A model generated the notes under the pieces. It saw only the letters and a program-made list of their open reading frames with translations, ran no database searches and was not told the origin of the DNA. The translations under genes and the position numbers were made by a program. A stretch of DNA of 26,474 nucleotides from DATLBY01 sp035526665 (GTDB lineage Bacteria > Acidobacteriota > Terriglobia > Bryobacterales > Bryobacteraceae): contig DATLBY010000209.1 in assembly GCA_035526665.1 (NCBI GenBank), positions 1-26,474 on the forward strand. The letters are read 5' to 3'. Each line of letters starts with the position of its first letter. Position 1 is the stretch's first letter. This document shows, piece after piece, positions 5,390 through 14,149 of this stretch.

Positions 5390-8154
5390 CAGAAGGTAAA
5401 GCGCATACCGAGCTGGATGACGCGGCCCCCGCGCGAGCCGATGATTTTGCCCGCATTGGCATTGCGCGCGCTGGCCGGTCCAATGCCAGTGTCCGGGTCG
5501 TTCCAATCGGCGTGATTGGTGAAATTGAAGGCGGCGGCGTTGAACTCGACAGCGCGTTCAGCATCGACAGCAAGCCGCTTATTCAGGCTCAGATCATAAT
5601 TCTGGTTGCCGGGATTCCGCAGTTGGGGGTGAGTGCGGGGACCATCCCCCAGGGTGAAGTCTGCCGGTTGATCGAAGGCGGCTGGATTGAACCATTGCGA
5701 CGGGCCGCGAGCGGGCGCCTCAGGGTTGACCCCAGGAACCACGTCGACACGCAAACCTGAAATCACGCCGCCGGTGTTGTTGAACAGCGGGTGAAGCGCG
5801 AGCGGATTGCCGGATGTGAGCACTGCGGTACCGCTCAACGACCAGCCATCCACCAGGTATCTTCGCCAGTCGGAGTAATCCAGGAAAGGTTTATTGGCGC
5901 CCACCGGCAGCTCATAGACATAGTTGAGTTGCAGCCTTTGCGGCTGATTCCAGGCAGACAGGGACCACTCGTTCCGGCTGTTGAAATAGTCCTGTTTTCC
6001 GTAAGGACCAGAGTAGTCGTCCAACTGCTTGGAATACTCGTAATACGCGCTGATTGCCAGCCCTTTGGAGGCGCGCTTCTCGATGCGGACGAAGCCGGCA
6101 TCGCGAAAATAGCGCCCGGCCGGATAAGAGCTGTTCAATTCGAAGCCTTTGAACTGAGGATAGGGACGCAAGGAGCTATTAAAGGCTTCGTCATTTAGGA
6201 GGTCGCGGTAGTGGAGGGCATCGGGCGAGATAGCATTCGGATTGGCGGCGGCATTGCTCACCAGCAGGTTGCGGCCGCCGGAATACGTAGCGCCAACGCT
6301 AACCATCATAGAGCCCGGAAATTCACGTTCCAGCGAAATGGATGCTGCCTGTGTCAGCGGCTCAAGCCTGCTCTGATCGATCAGGTCCGCCACGGTCTCG
6401 TTAGCGGCGGCGGGATGCGGATCGGGCAGGTGGGTAGCCAATGGGGGAACACCCTTCGCAAGGATGAGCGCGGGTTGCAACTGCACATTGGGAGAGAGGA
6501 AGGTGGGGCTGGCGTTGAACGCCTGCGTGCCCCACTGGCCAAGGTAGATGGGGATCTGCGAGTGTGCGCGCGAGTAGGCTAGACGCACTACCGTTTTGGC
6601 ATCGCCGGCCGGATTCCAGCCGATCGAGACGCTAGGGTCGCAATTCCAGGTAACGGGCTTGAAGCCGCGAGAAGCGCCGTTGCGCCCAGCCAGCACCAGC
6701 GCACCCGGGCGGCCGTTGGCTGGATTCGGAACCCTTAGATCAATGGTGGATTGACGGTCATACTTTTCGATCCTTGGCGTGTTGCGGGTAAGGTTCAGGG
6801 CAAGCGCGATGGTTAATCCCTTGTGCGGCTCATATTGATCGCGCAGACGAATGCCGGCATGGCTTTGCCGGAAATAGGATGGTCCCGCACTGGCGGTAAA
6901 CTGCGCGTATTCGGGAAGTCCCAGCAGAAAGCTGGCAAACGGGTGGCCGGTGTTGACTATGCCCGGAAGGCTGGTCAGGCCGGGCGAAAAACTGTAGGAG
7001 CCGGCGGGAAATTGTGGCCAGAAGGTGTTCACCTGCCGGCTGACATAATCGCCTGCAAGACGAAGGGAATGCTTTCCACGGCGAGTACTGAAGCCGTCGG
7101 ACCACGCAAAGTGGTTGCGGGCGTTCCGGGCGAAGGGGTAAGACCGGCCCATCCCGAGGTACGACTGAAGCTGATAGACCGGAAAGGCGCCGCCTTCATT
7201 TCCTGAGGTGGACGCATCGGAAGACGCTTCAAATGACGCGGTGTTCACGCTTTGGGGCGAGACGGTGAACAGGTGCTCGAGAGAGGCGCGGCGGCTGCGA
7301 AATTTCCGGTCTGACGGCCCGGGGTTCGCGATGGTCGGAAACCAGCGCGCAGCGCCGAGGAGACCATTCGAGAAAGCAAACTCCGAGCTGAAGCGGTGCC
7401 GCCCGTTCCAGCGGTGATCCATGCGGCCGATAACTCCATTGGCTATATTTGTTTCAGGAGAATTAATGAAGTAGTTGTTGAGAGAAAATGGGCCAACATC
7501 TGTATTTGGCAACGGATATAGTTCAATCGCCGCGCTGGCGACTGGATCCAAGCGGCTGCGAGGGATGACATTGCCGGGGAATGGCTCGCGCAGGTACTGG
7601 GGGTTTGCCGGGGAAACTGGCAGGGCGGGATCGTAGGCAGCATTTAAGCGCGTCGTGTTGGGATCGTAGATAGGCAGAGGATTCCCGGCAGGATCGACGG
7701 TGCGGGAGAAATCTCCAGTTCGTTCCGGCACGATGGGAATGGTGCGCAAGTAGGTGCGGGAGATCCGTTCCCGCACGCCTTCATAGGATAAAGAAAAGAA
7801 CGAATTGCGCCCACTTACCAGCCGGGGTATCAGGATAGGCCCGCCCACACTGAAACCAAATTGATTGCGGCGCAGCAGGGATTTCGAGCCGCCGCGCTGC
7901 CTGATCTCGTGCGGGACGGCATCCAGAAAATCGTTCCGCAGGTTCTCGAATAACCGGCCATGCCAGGCGGCCGGCGGCCGGTGTTGATGGGTCCCGACGC
8001 TCTCGGGACGAATCCCGAGATCTCTGGTTTGCGTTCGGAACTCTTCGACGGCCCGCTGCAGATCGTCCGCTTGTTTGGCGGCGGGCGACCGTTGAACCGG
8101 CGCATCCGTAGCCACACTCATTGCGAGTAGGAGCGCCTGCACTGCCAACGTCAT
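5389..8154 (-). CDS. Short TonB-receptor-like outer-membrane protein lacking the N-terminal regulatory domain
   Basis: 921 residues. A hydrophobic N-terminus (VQALLLAMSVATDA), without the usual positive n-region, is followed almost at once by VEEFRTQTRDLG, which aligns with the late plug region of the full-length receptors here (IEEFRVETNNSS, TIETVNISTNSF). The typical GRLFENLRNDFLDA and NQFGFSVGGPILIP follow, then a long beta-barrel ending VIQLGMRFTF with a terminal aromatic. The CarboxypepD_reg-like domain and first half of the plug, about 200 residues in its paralogs, are missing. They are not hidden upstream: the frame has a stop (TAG) 18 codons before the ATG, with no alternative start, and a divergent gene begins 129 bp away. 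No TonB box is evident. It is the first gene of an operon with the VWFA and coiled-coil genes. Confidence 0.85.
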   Translation of the reverse strand: MTLAVQALLLAMSVATDAPVQRSPAAKQADDLQRAVEEFRTQTRDLGIRPESVGTHQHRPPAAWHGRLFENLRNDFLDAVPHEIRQRGGSKSLLRRNQFGFSVGGPILIPRLVSGRNSFFSLSYEGVRERISRTYLRTIPIVPERTGDFSRTVDPAGNPLPIYDPNTTRLNAAYDPALPVSPANPQYLREPFPGNVIPRSRLDPVASAAIELYPLPNTDVGPFSLNNYFINSPETNIANGVIGRMDHRWNGRHRFSSEFAFSNGLLGAARWFPTIANPGPSDRKFRSRRASLEHLFTVSPQSVNTASFEASSDASTSGNEGGAFPVYQLQSYLGMGRSYPFARNARNHFAWSDGFSTRRGKHSLRLAGDYVSRQVNTFWPQFPAGSYSFSPGLTSLPGIVNTGHPFASFLLGLPEYAQFTASAGPSYFRQSHAGIRLRDQYEPHKGLTIALALNLTRNTPRIEKYDRQSTIDLRVPNPANGRPGALVLAGRNGASRGFKPVTWNCDPSVSIGWNPAGDAKTVVRLAYSRAHSQIPIYLGQWGTQAFNASPTFLSPNVQLQPALILAKGVPPLATHLPDPHPAAANETVADLIDQSRLEPLTQAASISLEREFPGSMMVSVGATYSGGRNLLVSNAAANPNAISPDALHYRDLLNDEAFNSSLRPYPQFKGFELNSSYPAGRYFRDAGFVRIEKRASKGLAISAYYEYSKQLDDYSGPYGKQDYFNSRNEWSLSAWNQPQRLQLNYVYELPVGANKPFLDYSDWRRYLVDGWSLSGTAVLTSGNPLALHPLFNNTGGVISGLRVDVVPGVNPEAPARGPSQWFNPAAFDQPADFTLGDGPRTHPQLRNPGNQNYDLSLNKRLAVDAERAVEFNAAAFNFTNHADWNDPDTGIGPASARNANAGKIIGSRGGRVIQLGMRFTF

Positions 8155-8161
8155 ATGCTCT

Positions 8162-8167
8162 ATTTTA
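8162..8167 (-). promoter_or_regulatory. Possible -10 box of the receptor/VWFA/coiled-coil operon
   Basis: TAAAAT on the minus strand matches TATAAT at five of six positions and ends 7 nt before the ATG at 8154, so transcription would begin at or next to the start codon. No clear Shine-Dalgarno sequence (only GAG 4 nt away) and no -35 were found. Confidence 0.35.
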
Positions 8168-8283
8168 CCCGCCGCGCAGGCTTGGCACCGATGTTGCCGG
8201 CCGGTCTATGGCATCCGGTAACATCTATGAATGAATTCGCTTGCTGCAATGAAGTTTTCAAACTACGACGGAGAGTTTGCCAG

Positions 8284-8895
8284 ATGAGAATTTGTCTTCT
8301 CTTTCTACTGCTGGGCTGTTCCGGCTTCGGCGCCGATGGCTTCGTATCGCTGATGCCGAAGCAGGATCTCAGCGAACACTGGACGGTGGAGGGCGACACG
8401 CCGGCGGAGGCCTGGACCCTGCGCGACGGCGTAATTGCGACCACCGGACAGCCGAACGGTTTTCTACGCAGTAAAAAGAAGTACCACAACTTCATTTTGC
8501 GGGCCGATTGGCGCTTCCAACTGGGCTGGAAGGCGAAGCCGAAGGGCGCGGAGTGGCCGAATGCGGGCTTCTTCATTCATGCCGGCCCGATACAGGACGG
8601 TTGGCCCATGTCGCTGGAGGTGCAAGGCTATTTCGGCGAGGCGGGCAGTCTCTTCGGGGTGCGCGGCGGCAAGATTTCCGGAGCCAAACGCGGCCCGTTC
8701 GTGAAGGATCGCCCGGCCTTCGGGTCCTGGGACCATTACGAGATCACTTCAAAAGACGGCAACATTTCGGTGGTATTGAATGGCGTGCTGGTGAACGAAG
8801 GCACGGGAGCGTTTCCGGAGGATGGCAACGTCTGTCTGCAATCTGAAGGCTGGCCCGCTTATTACCGCAACGTGGAGATCAAAGAGCTTCCCTGA
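8284..8895 (+). CDS. Small secreted DUF1080 protein
   Basis: 203 residues. The ATG at 8284 follows GGAGAG with suitable spacing and opens a clear signal peptide (MRICLLFLLLGCSGFGADG); a longer in-frame start at 8155 adds 43 residues of no signal-like character. LLLGC might be a lipobox, but Leu at -2 is unusual, so signal peptidase I is as likely. The rest is a single concanavalin-like DUF1080 domain: FVSLMPKQDLSEHW, EAWTLRDGVIATTG, FILRADWRFQ, AGFFIHAG, SLEVQGYFGEAG, SWDHYEITSKDGNISVVLNG and a final YRNVEIKELP. The family is known to act on 3-keto-glycosides. It is monocistronic, divergent from the short receptor operon, and ends at a strong hairpin. Confidence 0.85.
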   Translation: MRICLLFLLLGCSGFGADGFVSLMPKQDLSEHWTVEGDTPAEAWTLRDGVIATTGQPNGFLRSKKKYHNFILRADWRFQLGWKAKPKGAEWPNAGFFIHAGPIQDGWPMSLEVQGYFGEAGSLFGVRGGKISGAKRGPFVKDRPAFGSWDHYEITSKDGNISVVLNGVLVNEGTGAFPEDGNVCLQSEGWPAYYRNVEIKELP

Positions 8896-8916
8896 TCTTT
8901 TTGTGAGGATCGGGCA

Positions 8917-8953
8917 AACCCAGCCCTTCTAAAACCTCTCGAAGGGCTGGGTT
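8917..8953. terminator. Bidirectional terminator-like hairpin
   Basis: A perfect 13-bp inverted repeat, AACCCAGCCCTTC (8917-8929) against GAAGGGCTGGGTT (8941-8953), with an 11-nt loop. It fills the 68-bp gap between the convergent stops of the DUF1080 gene (8895) and the receptor gene (8964). There is only a short T tail on either side, but position and stem strength favour a shared terminator. Confidence 0.75.
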
Positions 8954-8963
8954 AAGCTCCCGC

Positions 8964-11900
8964 TCAGAACTGCAGACGAAGCCCAAATCGCAACGAGCGC
9001 TGATCGTCCAGCGCACTGGTAATTTGCATAAAATCACCAGCGTTTACGTTGGAACTCGGGTTATTGAAGTGGGGCGTATTCGACACGTTGAAGGCCTCCG
9101 CGCGGAACTGGAGGCCGAAGCGCTCGCTCAATTTGACGGTGCGGAAGAGGCCTAAATCGAGATTGACGATTTTCGGTCCGCGCAGCAGATTGCGGCCGGT
9201 TGTACCGAAACGGGCCTGAGTGACAGGCGCGAATGCGGTTTTGTCGTAATATTCGCCGGTGGTTCCGATTTTGACGACCGAGGTCTTGACCTGGTCCGCT
9301 GTCTGCGAATTGCCCGGGGCATTCAACGCGCCGCCATCCGCGGTGACAGTAAACGGCCGTCCAGAGTAAGCAGCAAAGACGCCGTTCAACTGCCAGCCGC
9401 CGATCACCCGCGCCGGAATTCCACTGGAGAAGTTCTTCTTACCAGGCCCGAAGGGCAGATCATAGACGAAGCCGGTTTGGAAGTTGTGCGGAGTATCGTA
9501 GCCCGAAAGAGCGCGGTTGCGGTTCCTTTGGCTTAGCGCCATAAACATATACTGCGCCCAGCCATCATCGTCGGTGACGTTGAATGCCTTCGACCAGGTA
9601 TAAGCCATCTTCAGCATCAGGCCGCCGGCGACGGTTCGCGTGGCGGACACCTGGAGACCGTTGTAGTTCGTGTTTGCCTGGCCATTCCAGTACCAGGTAG
9701 TTGCGGTACGGCCGAAAGCCGCATAGAAGGGACGACCAGTGTTCCCTGCTCCGGCTTCGGCCGCATTGGCGTCCCAGTCCACGAAACCGCGGACCGTATT
9801 GGTGCCTACGTAGCCGGCCGAGAGAAGAATGGAAGACGGCAACCTGCGCTCGATGAAGAAGTTCCAACTCTGCACGTAACCGCGGGTTACGCTGTTGCCC
9901 GAGATGGTGCGCATTTGGGCGGTGGCCGGCAAGACGACCGCTGGCTGGCTGAGGTCAGGGCCACTGAAGGCCGGGATGCCCTGCTCGGTGGCGCCGTAGG
10001 GTATGTAGGCACTGGGCGATACGAACTCCTGTGCTACCGTCAGCGGGTAAAAGCCCCGTAGCGGACGAGCAAAGGGCATGGGATTGTAGGTCAAGCCGTA
10101 ACCGCTACGAATTACCGTCTTTTCGTCGAGACGGTAGGCAAGTCCTGCTCGCGGGGCAAACAAAGTCTTGCTGGTGGCAATCCCCAGATCCTTGGGGTTG
10201 TTGCCGCGGCCGCCCAGCTTCACTAGATTCGTCTTTTCGTCCCACTGCTCGATACCCCCAAAACCGGAACGAGTCATCATCGGGTACATTTCGTAGCGCA
10301 CTCCGAGGTTGACCGTAAGTTTGCGCGAGACTTGCCAGCGGTCGCGCAGGAACAGACCCAACTGATAATTGAAACCCGTCATCTTTGACCACTGCAGCGA
10401 TTTGCTCACGGAAGTGGGCGCGCCCAGAAAGAATGCGGCTTGCGAATTGAACTGGTTGGTCGGGCTAGCGATCAGTACACCGTCCGAGTTCGGAATCCTG
10501 GTGCCGGTCGTGGCCTGTGAATAGTTGAAGCGGCCGCGTGGGCCGGCGCCCAGCTCGGGCTGATAGTGATTCAACCAGTGGCGCACTCCCTCAAACCCGA
10601 ACCGGATTTCGTGGCTGCTTTTGATCAGACTGAAGTTTTGCGTCATGGTGTAAGTGGTATCCCCATAAAAGTAGGGATTCCAGGTTTCCGGCAGTCCGAG
10701 ATCGGCGTAGTTGGCGATCTGGAAATTGGGCATGCCGCTCTCGCGTTCACTGGCGCCGTTGGTTCCTGGGATTCTCAAGACGTCCAGACCGACGTTCTTG
10801 CCGTAGCCTGTCGGAATAGAATTGGCCCCCGTGCGGGTCCAACCCAGGGTCATATCCCACAGAAACGTTGGAGTGAGCGTGTAGGTCTGTCCGACGGTGG
10901 CTAGTTGCACGAGCTGTCCGGCATCGCCAATACCGGAATCACAACTGCAAGGTCCGCCTGCATCCCCGAAGGCGGGACGGCCGATCACAAGCGCACTCAT
11001 GGCAGAGTACTTGAAGAACCAGCTGTTGTTGGTGGATCGATTCCAGTTTATTTTGGAATCATAGTTGTCGCGAGTCAGATTTTGAGGTCCAGTGGCAAAG
11101 AAATTATTGGCGATGCCAGGTAGATTCGCAGCCGGCAGCATGCTGTACAGCTGTTGCGTAACACGGCTGAGGCGATTGAGAGGGATAATGTTGCCCGGAA
11201 AAGCCAGGCGATTATTGCCGTTGGCATCGCCGGTAAACGGATCGTAAATTTTGGCGGCGGAAGCACTAAAGTCCCCGCCCCGCTGAGCGGCCGTTGGGAC
11301 CGTCAGCAGCTTGCTGCGATTCAGCCGCTCCCTGGTACCTTCGAAGCTGCCAAAGAAGAAGAGTTTGTTCTGGACAATAGGTCCGCCGAGCGTGCCGCCG
11401 CCAATGCTGACCAGACTCTTCGGAAGCTTTGAATCTTTAAAGAACACGTTCCGAGCGCCCCAGGCACTGTTTTCGTGGAAGGCGAATCCGCTTCCATGCA
11501 GCGTATTTGTGCCCGATTTGCTGATTACCGTAGTGGCCGCGCCGCCGGCCATGCCCTGTTCCGCGTCAAAACTGTTCGTGGAAATGTTAACGGTTTCAAT
11601 AGTTTCAGCAGGCGCTACGTAGGCCGTGTGATGGGGCAGCCAAATATTCGTATTAACCGCGCCATCGAGCTTGGTGACATTATTATTCCGGTTTACGCCA
11701 TTCACGCTGGTAGTCAAAGAGCGGCCGGGCGTGGATCCGGCGGAGTTCTGAAAGCGGCCGGGCGTCGCGCCAGGCACCAGGTTAATCAGGCTCTGATAGT
11801 TGCGATAACGCGGCAGCGGCATGTTGGAGACTTCTTTGGTGCCGATGTCTACGTGAACGTCCGACTTGTCGGTTTGCAGCTGTGTGGCCGATGCCTCGAC

Positions 11901-12257
11901 GGTCACCTGCTCGGATACTTCGCCGACCTTCAAAACCAAGTCCAGCCGAGCCACAGTGTTGATCGAGATAGCAACTCCGGGTTGTGTCAAGCCCTGGAAT
12001 CCAGGGGATGCGATCCTGACATCGTAAGTGCCTGCGTTCACATTCTGGAAGGAATAGTGTCCGTTGGAGTCGGTGACGGCACTCTGGACATAACCGTTCT
12101 GCCGGTTTGTGATGGTTACCTGGGCTCCCGCGACAACGGCGCCGCTAGGATCGGCAACATCGCCTACGAGCGAACCGTAAAGAACTTGAGCATGCGCCGG
12201 GACGGCGCAAAAAAGTAAGAGACTGGACAGTAATATAGATATGGCCCTGCTGGTCAT
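8964..12257 (-). CDS. Oar-like TonB-dependent receptor
   Basis: 1097 residues, the full acidobacterial architecture. Signal peptide 1-23 (ending VPAHA), then a CarboxypepD_reg-like Ig domain at about 26-110 (VLYGSLVGDVADPSGAVVAGA to AGTYDVRIASPGFQG). A plug follows at about 115-260 (VEASATQLQTDKSD, TSVNGVNRNNNVTKLDGA, TTVISKSGTNTLHGSGF). The remainder is a beta-barrel with typical NPMPFARPLRGFYPL and YVQSWNFFIERRLP segments, ending LRFGLRLQF. The start has a strong AGGGGGA just upstream. A Cys-x-Cys pair (GGPCSCDSG, around 10938-10960) lies in the barrel and is probably extracellular. Family knowledge: such proteins move large or scarce ligands such as oligosaccharides or siderophores; the ligand is unknown. 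It follows the PAP2 gene on the same strand after 187 bp and has its own candidate promoter. Confidence 0.93.
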   Translation of the reverse strand: MTSRAISILLSSLLLFCAVPAHAQVLYGSLVGDVADPSGAVVAGAQVTITNRQNGYVQSAVTDSNGHYSFQNVNAGTYDVRIASPGFQGLTQPGVAISINTVARLDLVLKVGEVSEQVTVEASATQLQTDKSDVHVDIGTKEVSNMPLPRYRNYQSLINLVPGATPGRFQNSAGSTPGRSLTTSVNGVNRNNNVTKLDGAVNTNIWLPHHTAYVAPAETIETVNISTNSFDAEQGMAGGAATTVISKSGTNTLHGSGFAFHENSAWGARNVFFKDSKLPKSLVSIGGGTLGGPIVQNKLFFFGSFEGTRERLNRSKLLTVPTAAQRGGDFSASAAKIYDPFTGDANGNNRLAFPGNIIPLNRLSRVTQQLYSMLPAANLPGIANNFFATGPQNLTRDNYDSKINWNRSTNNSWFFKYSAMSALVIGRPAFGDAGGPCSCDSGIGDAGQLVQLATVGQTYTLTPTFLWDMTLGWTRTGANSIPTGYGKNVGLDVLRIPGTNGASERESGMPNFQIANYADLGLPETWNPYFYGDTTYTMTQNFSLIKSSHEIRFGFEGVRHWLNHYQPELGAGPRGRFNYSQATTGTRIPNSDGVLIASPTNQFNSQAAFFLGAPTSVSKSLQWSKMTGFNYQLGLFLRDRWQVSRKLTVNLGVRYEMYPMMTRSGFGGIEQWDEKTNLVKLGGRGNNPKDLGIATSKTLFAPRAGLAYRLDEKTVIRSGYGLTYNPMPFARPLRGFYPLTVAQEFVSPSAYIPYGATEQGIPAFSGPDLSQPAVVLPATAQMRTISGNSVTRGYVQSWNFFIERRLPSSILLSAGYVGTNTVRGFVDWDANAAEAGAGNTGRPFYAAFGRTATTWYWNGQANTNYNGLQVSATRTVAGGLMLKMAYTWSKAFNVTDDDGWAQYMFMALSQRNRNRALSGYDTPHNFQTGFVYDLPFGPGKKNFSSGIPARVIGGWQLNGVFAAYSGRPFTVTADGGALNAPGNSQTADQVKTSVVKIGTTGEYYDKTAFAPVTQARFGTTGRNLLRGPKIVNLDLGLFRTVKLSERFGLQFRAEAFNVSNTPHFNNPSSNVNAGDFMQITSALDDQRSLRFGLRLQF

Positions 12258-12344
12258 TTATCCCCCTGAAAGTTGATGCGAATCGGAAAACCCGTAGGTC
12301 AGCAACGGAGCTTGCGATAGCGAGTCGTTTCAGCTATTGAAGGC

Positions 12345-12373
12345 AGTGTAGCATGTCCGCCAGAAGAGTTGAA
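12345..12373 (-). promoter_or_regulatory. Candidate promoter of the 1097-residue receptor
   Basis: On the minus strand, TTCAAC (plus 12368-12373) is followed after 17 nt by TACACT (12345-12350), with TGC directly before the -10, giving an extended -10. The predicted start near 12338 leaves a leader of about 80 nt ending in a strong AGGGGGA ribosome binding site. The -35 is weak. Confidence 0.35.
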
Positions 12374-12444
12374 CCGATCAGGCAAGCGATGGGTTTAGCG
12401 CCGGGAGACAGGCGCATCTAACTTCCTGTGTGTTTCAGCGGATA

Positions 12445-13839
12445 TCAGGGTTTGGAGCCGTCGTTTTCGGCCCAGGTGATCACTTTTCGCGCCACGGCAT
12501 TGCCCAGGTTGACGCCCGCGACATTATCGATTTGAAAGTGAATGCCGGCCCAGATACGCGAGTCTCCCGCCTCTTTACCTACGGCCCGGATGGAGGCGGC
12601 TTCGCGTGGAAATAGGTAGGCAAGAACTTCACATCGTGCAGTGGAAAGTGAGGAGTGGTTCGACGGATAACCGGGAAAATTGGGAGCCGGGAACAGCGGC
12701 GTAATCCCGCTATCCAACTGGTGTGGCCGAATGTACCAGTAGGTGAATTTGCCATCCTGGCTGGCTGTGAATGTGTCGAAAATCGAGACGCCTAAAAGCG
12801 CATAGGCGCGGGCGGCGCGCGGCGGGTTCTGATCCAGTTTCGTTTCGTAGAGCCGTTTATTGGCGTAATTCCAAAACAGGGTTTCTCGTCCTTCCGGGCT
12901 CTGCCAGAAAAACGCCTTCTGATTGGAGTTGAAGGTCCGGGGGAAGGTCCTCACCTCGGCTGTTTCGGCAATCATCTGCGGTGAATTGTAGGCCGGCGGC
13001 ACGGGCGGCCGGAATTCGTTGGCTGAAGAAAGGACAAAAGTCTTCCAGTTGGTGGCCGTTACATTCCCCGGATTTGTTCCAATCCACAGGCCGGGGCCTA
13101 CGGGAACGGCGCCGGTCCAGACCGCGTCTGAGTTGTCGGCCTTGGCGCGCTCGATCACTCGTGCGGCAACCTTACGCCCCAACTCCAGGCCGGCAAAATA
13201 ATCGCTGGGGTATTGCAGCCCGGCGTACAGGCGGGAGCGGGCAGCCTCTTCCGCCATAGCATTGAGCGAATCCGCTTCCCTAGGGAAAAAGTAGGCGATT
13301 ACCCCGGCCGCGGCAGCCGCCACTGCGGCGTGCTCGGACGGATAGGACGGACTGTTGGGTGTTGCCAGGCGGGTAGGCAGTGTGGGATCGGCTACAGCCG
13401 GGCGGGGGCGGTTATAGGCGTACTTGGAATCCCACGCCGCGATAGTAGCGTCGTAGATCGCGATGGCGACATATGGATATAGGCGCTGCCCGGAGACCGT
13501 TCCCAGGGTTTCGGACAGTGACCGGTCGATCAGGTTTTCGATCCAGCGGTAGCCCGGAGATCCGGCATCCCAGAACTGCACTTGGTCCGCGATTCTGGGG
13601 TCCTGCAATGCCGTTACATCCTTCACCCAGGCGAGTTCGCGCTGCGTAGCAGCAGCATCCGGCGGCGGAGGCACGCGAAATTCGTGCCCGGAGGAAAGCA
13701 CCCATGTTTTCCAATTGGCGGCGCCAGGCTCGATGGCTTGATTACGGGACTGTGCCAGGACGGGGTTATTGAGTAAGGCTTGGGAATAGCCGAGAAAGGC
13801 TAGCCACGCCAATGCAGCGGGGACTGGGCGAGTGGTCAC
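12445..13839 (-). CDS. Tandem-domain PAP2 / vanadium haloperoxidase-like protein
   Basis: 464 residues from a GTG at 13839, fixed by AGGAGG 5 nt upstream. Residues 1 to about 29 look like a signal peptide ending VLA. Two homologous halves follow, starting NWKTWVLSSGHEFR (42) and NWKTFVLSSANEFR (264). Both carry the PAP2 signature in order. First half: K139-x6-RP (146-147), PSEH at 167-170, SR-x5-Q-x3-D at 202-213. Second half: K364-x6-RP (371-372), PSNH at 392-395, SR-x5-H-x3-D at 427-438. The offset between halves is a constant 225 residues across these motifs. The histidine of the third motif, which forms the phospho-enzyme in phosphatases or binds vanadate in haloperoxidases, is Gln209 in the first half and His434 in the second. 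So only the second half looks fully catalytic. Phosphatase versus haloperoxidase cannot be decided from sequence. Confidence 0.88.
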   Translation of the reverse strand: MTTRPVPAALAWLAFLGYSQALLNNPVLAQSRNQAIEPGAANWKTWVLSSGHEFRVPPPPDAAATQRELAWVKDVTALQDPRIADQVQFWDAGSPGYRWIENLIDRSLSETLGTVSGQRLYPYVAIAIYDATIAAWDSKYAYNRPRPAVADPTLPTRLATPNSPSYPSEHAAVAAAAAGVIAYFFPREADSLNAMAEEAARSRLYAGLQYPSDYFAGLELGRKVAARVIERAKADNSDAVWTGAVPVGPGLWIGTNPGNVTATNWKTFVLSSANEFRPPVPPAYNSPQMIAETAEVRTFPRTFNSNQKAFFWQSPEGRETLFWNYANKRLYETKLDQNPPRAARAYALLGVSIFDTFTASQDGKFTYWYIRPHQLDSGITPLFPAPNFPGYPSNHSSLSTARCEVLAYLFPREAASIRAVGKEAGDSRIWAGIHFQIDNVAGVNLGNAVARKVITWAENDGSKP

Positions 13840-14121
13840 TTGGACCTCCTAACTTGATGGTGAGTTGAGGATAGAATTCCTCAGAGCGTCAGCATACAGA
13901 GCCATCGCTCGGGCGTGACTCCCGATGCGAACGCCTCTTTTTCGCTCACAAATTTCGGACAGATTACCATCAGTAAAAATTGAAGTCAATGAAAAACTAG
14001 TGAAGCGTCAACGATGCTGCGAGGCGAAGTTGTCTATCACCGCCAACGTGAGAGGCCGGCGCAGAGCAACTGAACAATCGAGGAAGCACCTGACCGTCTT
14101 CGCTCTCCGATTCAATGCATC

Positions 14122-14149
14122 ATGACAGCAACTAAGATGATGCTATGAT
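14122..14149 (+). promoter_or_regulatory. vapBC promoter
   Basis: ATGACA (14122-14127, five of six to TTGACA), a 16-nt spacer, and TATGAT (14144-14149, five of six to TATAAT). Initiation 6-7 nt downstream falls on or beside the vapB ATG at 14156, and no Shine-Dalgarno is present, so the mRNA is probably leaderless. The -10 lies inside a palindrome, which suits autorepression by the antitoxin. Confidence 0.55.

Noticed and set aside
5390..5506. N-terminal extension of the VWFA protein
   Set aside because: It would overlap the receptor's last codons and place 39 polar residues before a clean signal peptide starting at 5389.
11475..12218. 247-codon open frame antisense to the 1097-residue receptor
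   Set aside because: Lies wholly inside a well-supported receptor gene on the other strand; GC-rich codon bias makes such mirror frames common, and the translation shows no domain.
12398..12415. GCGCC/GGCGC hairpin after the PAP2 stop as a terminator
   Set aside because: Only a 5-bp stem with an 8-nt loop and no T tract; not distinguishable from chance in GC-rich DNA.
13925..14125. 66-codon open frame in the gene-free region before vapB
   Set aside because: No ribosome binding site, no recognisable motif, basic composition like random read-through, and it overlaps the vapB control region.
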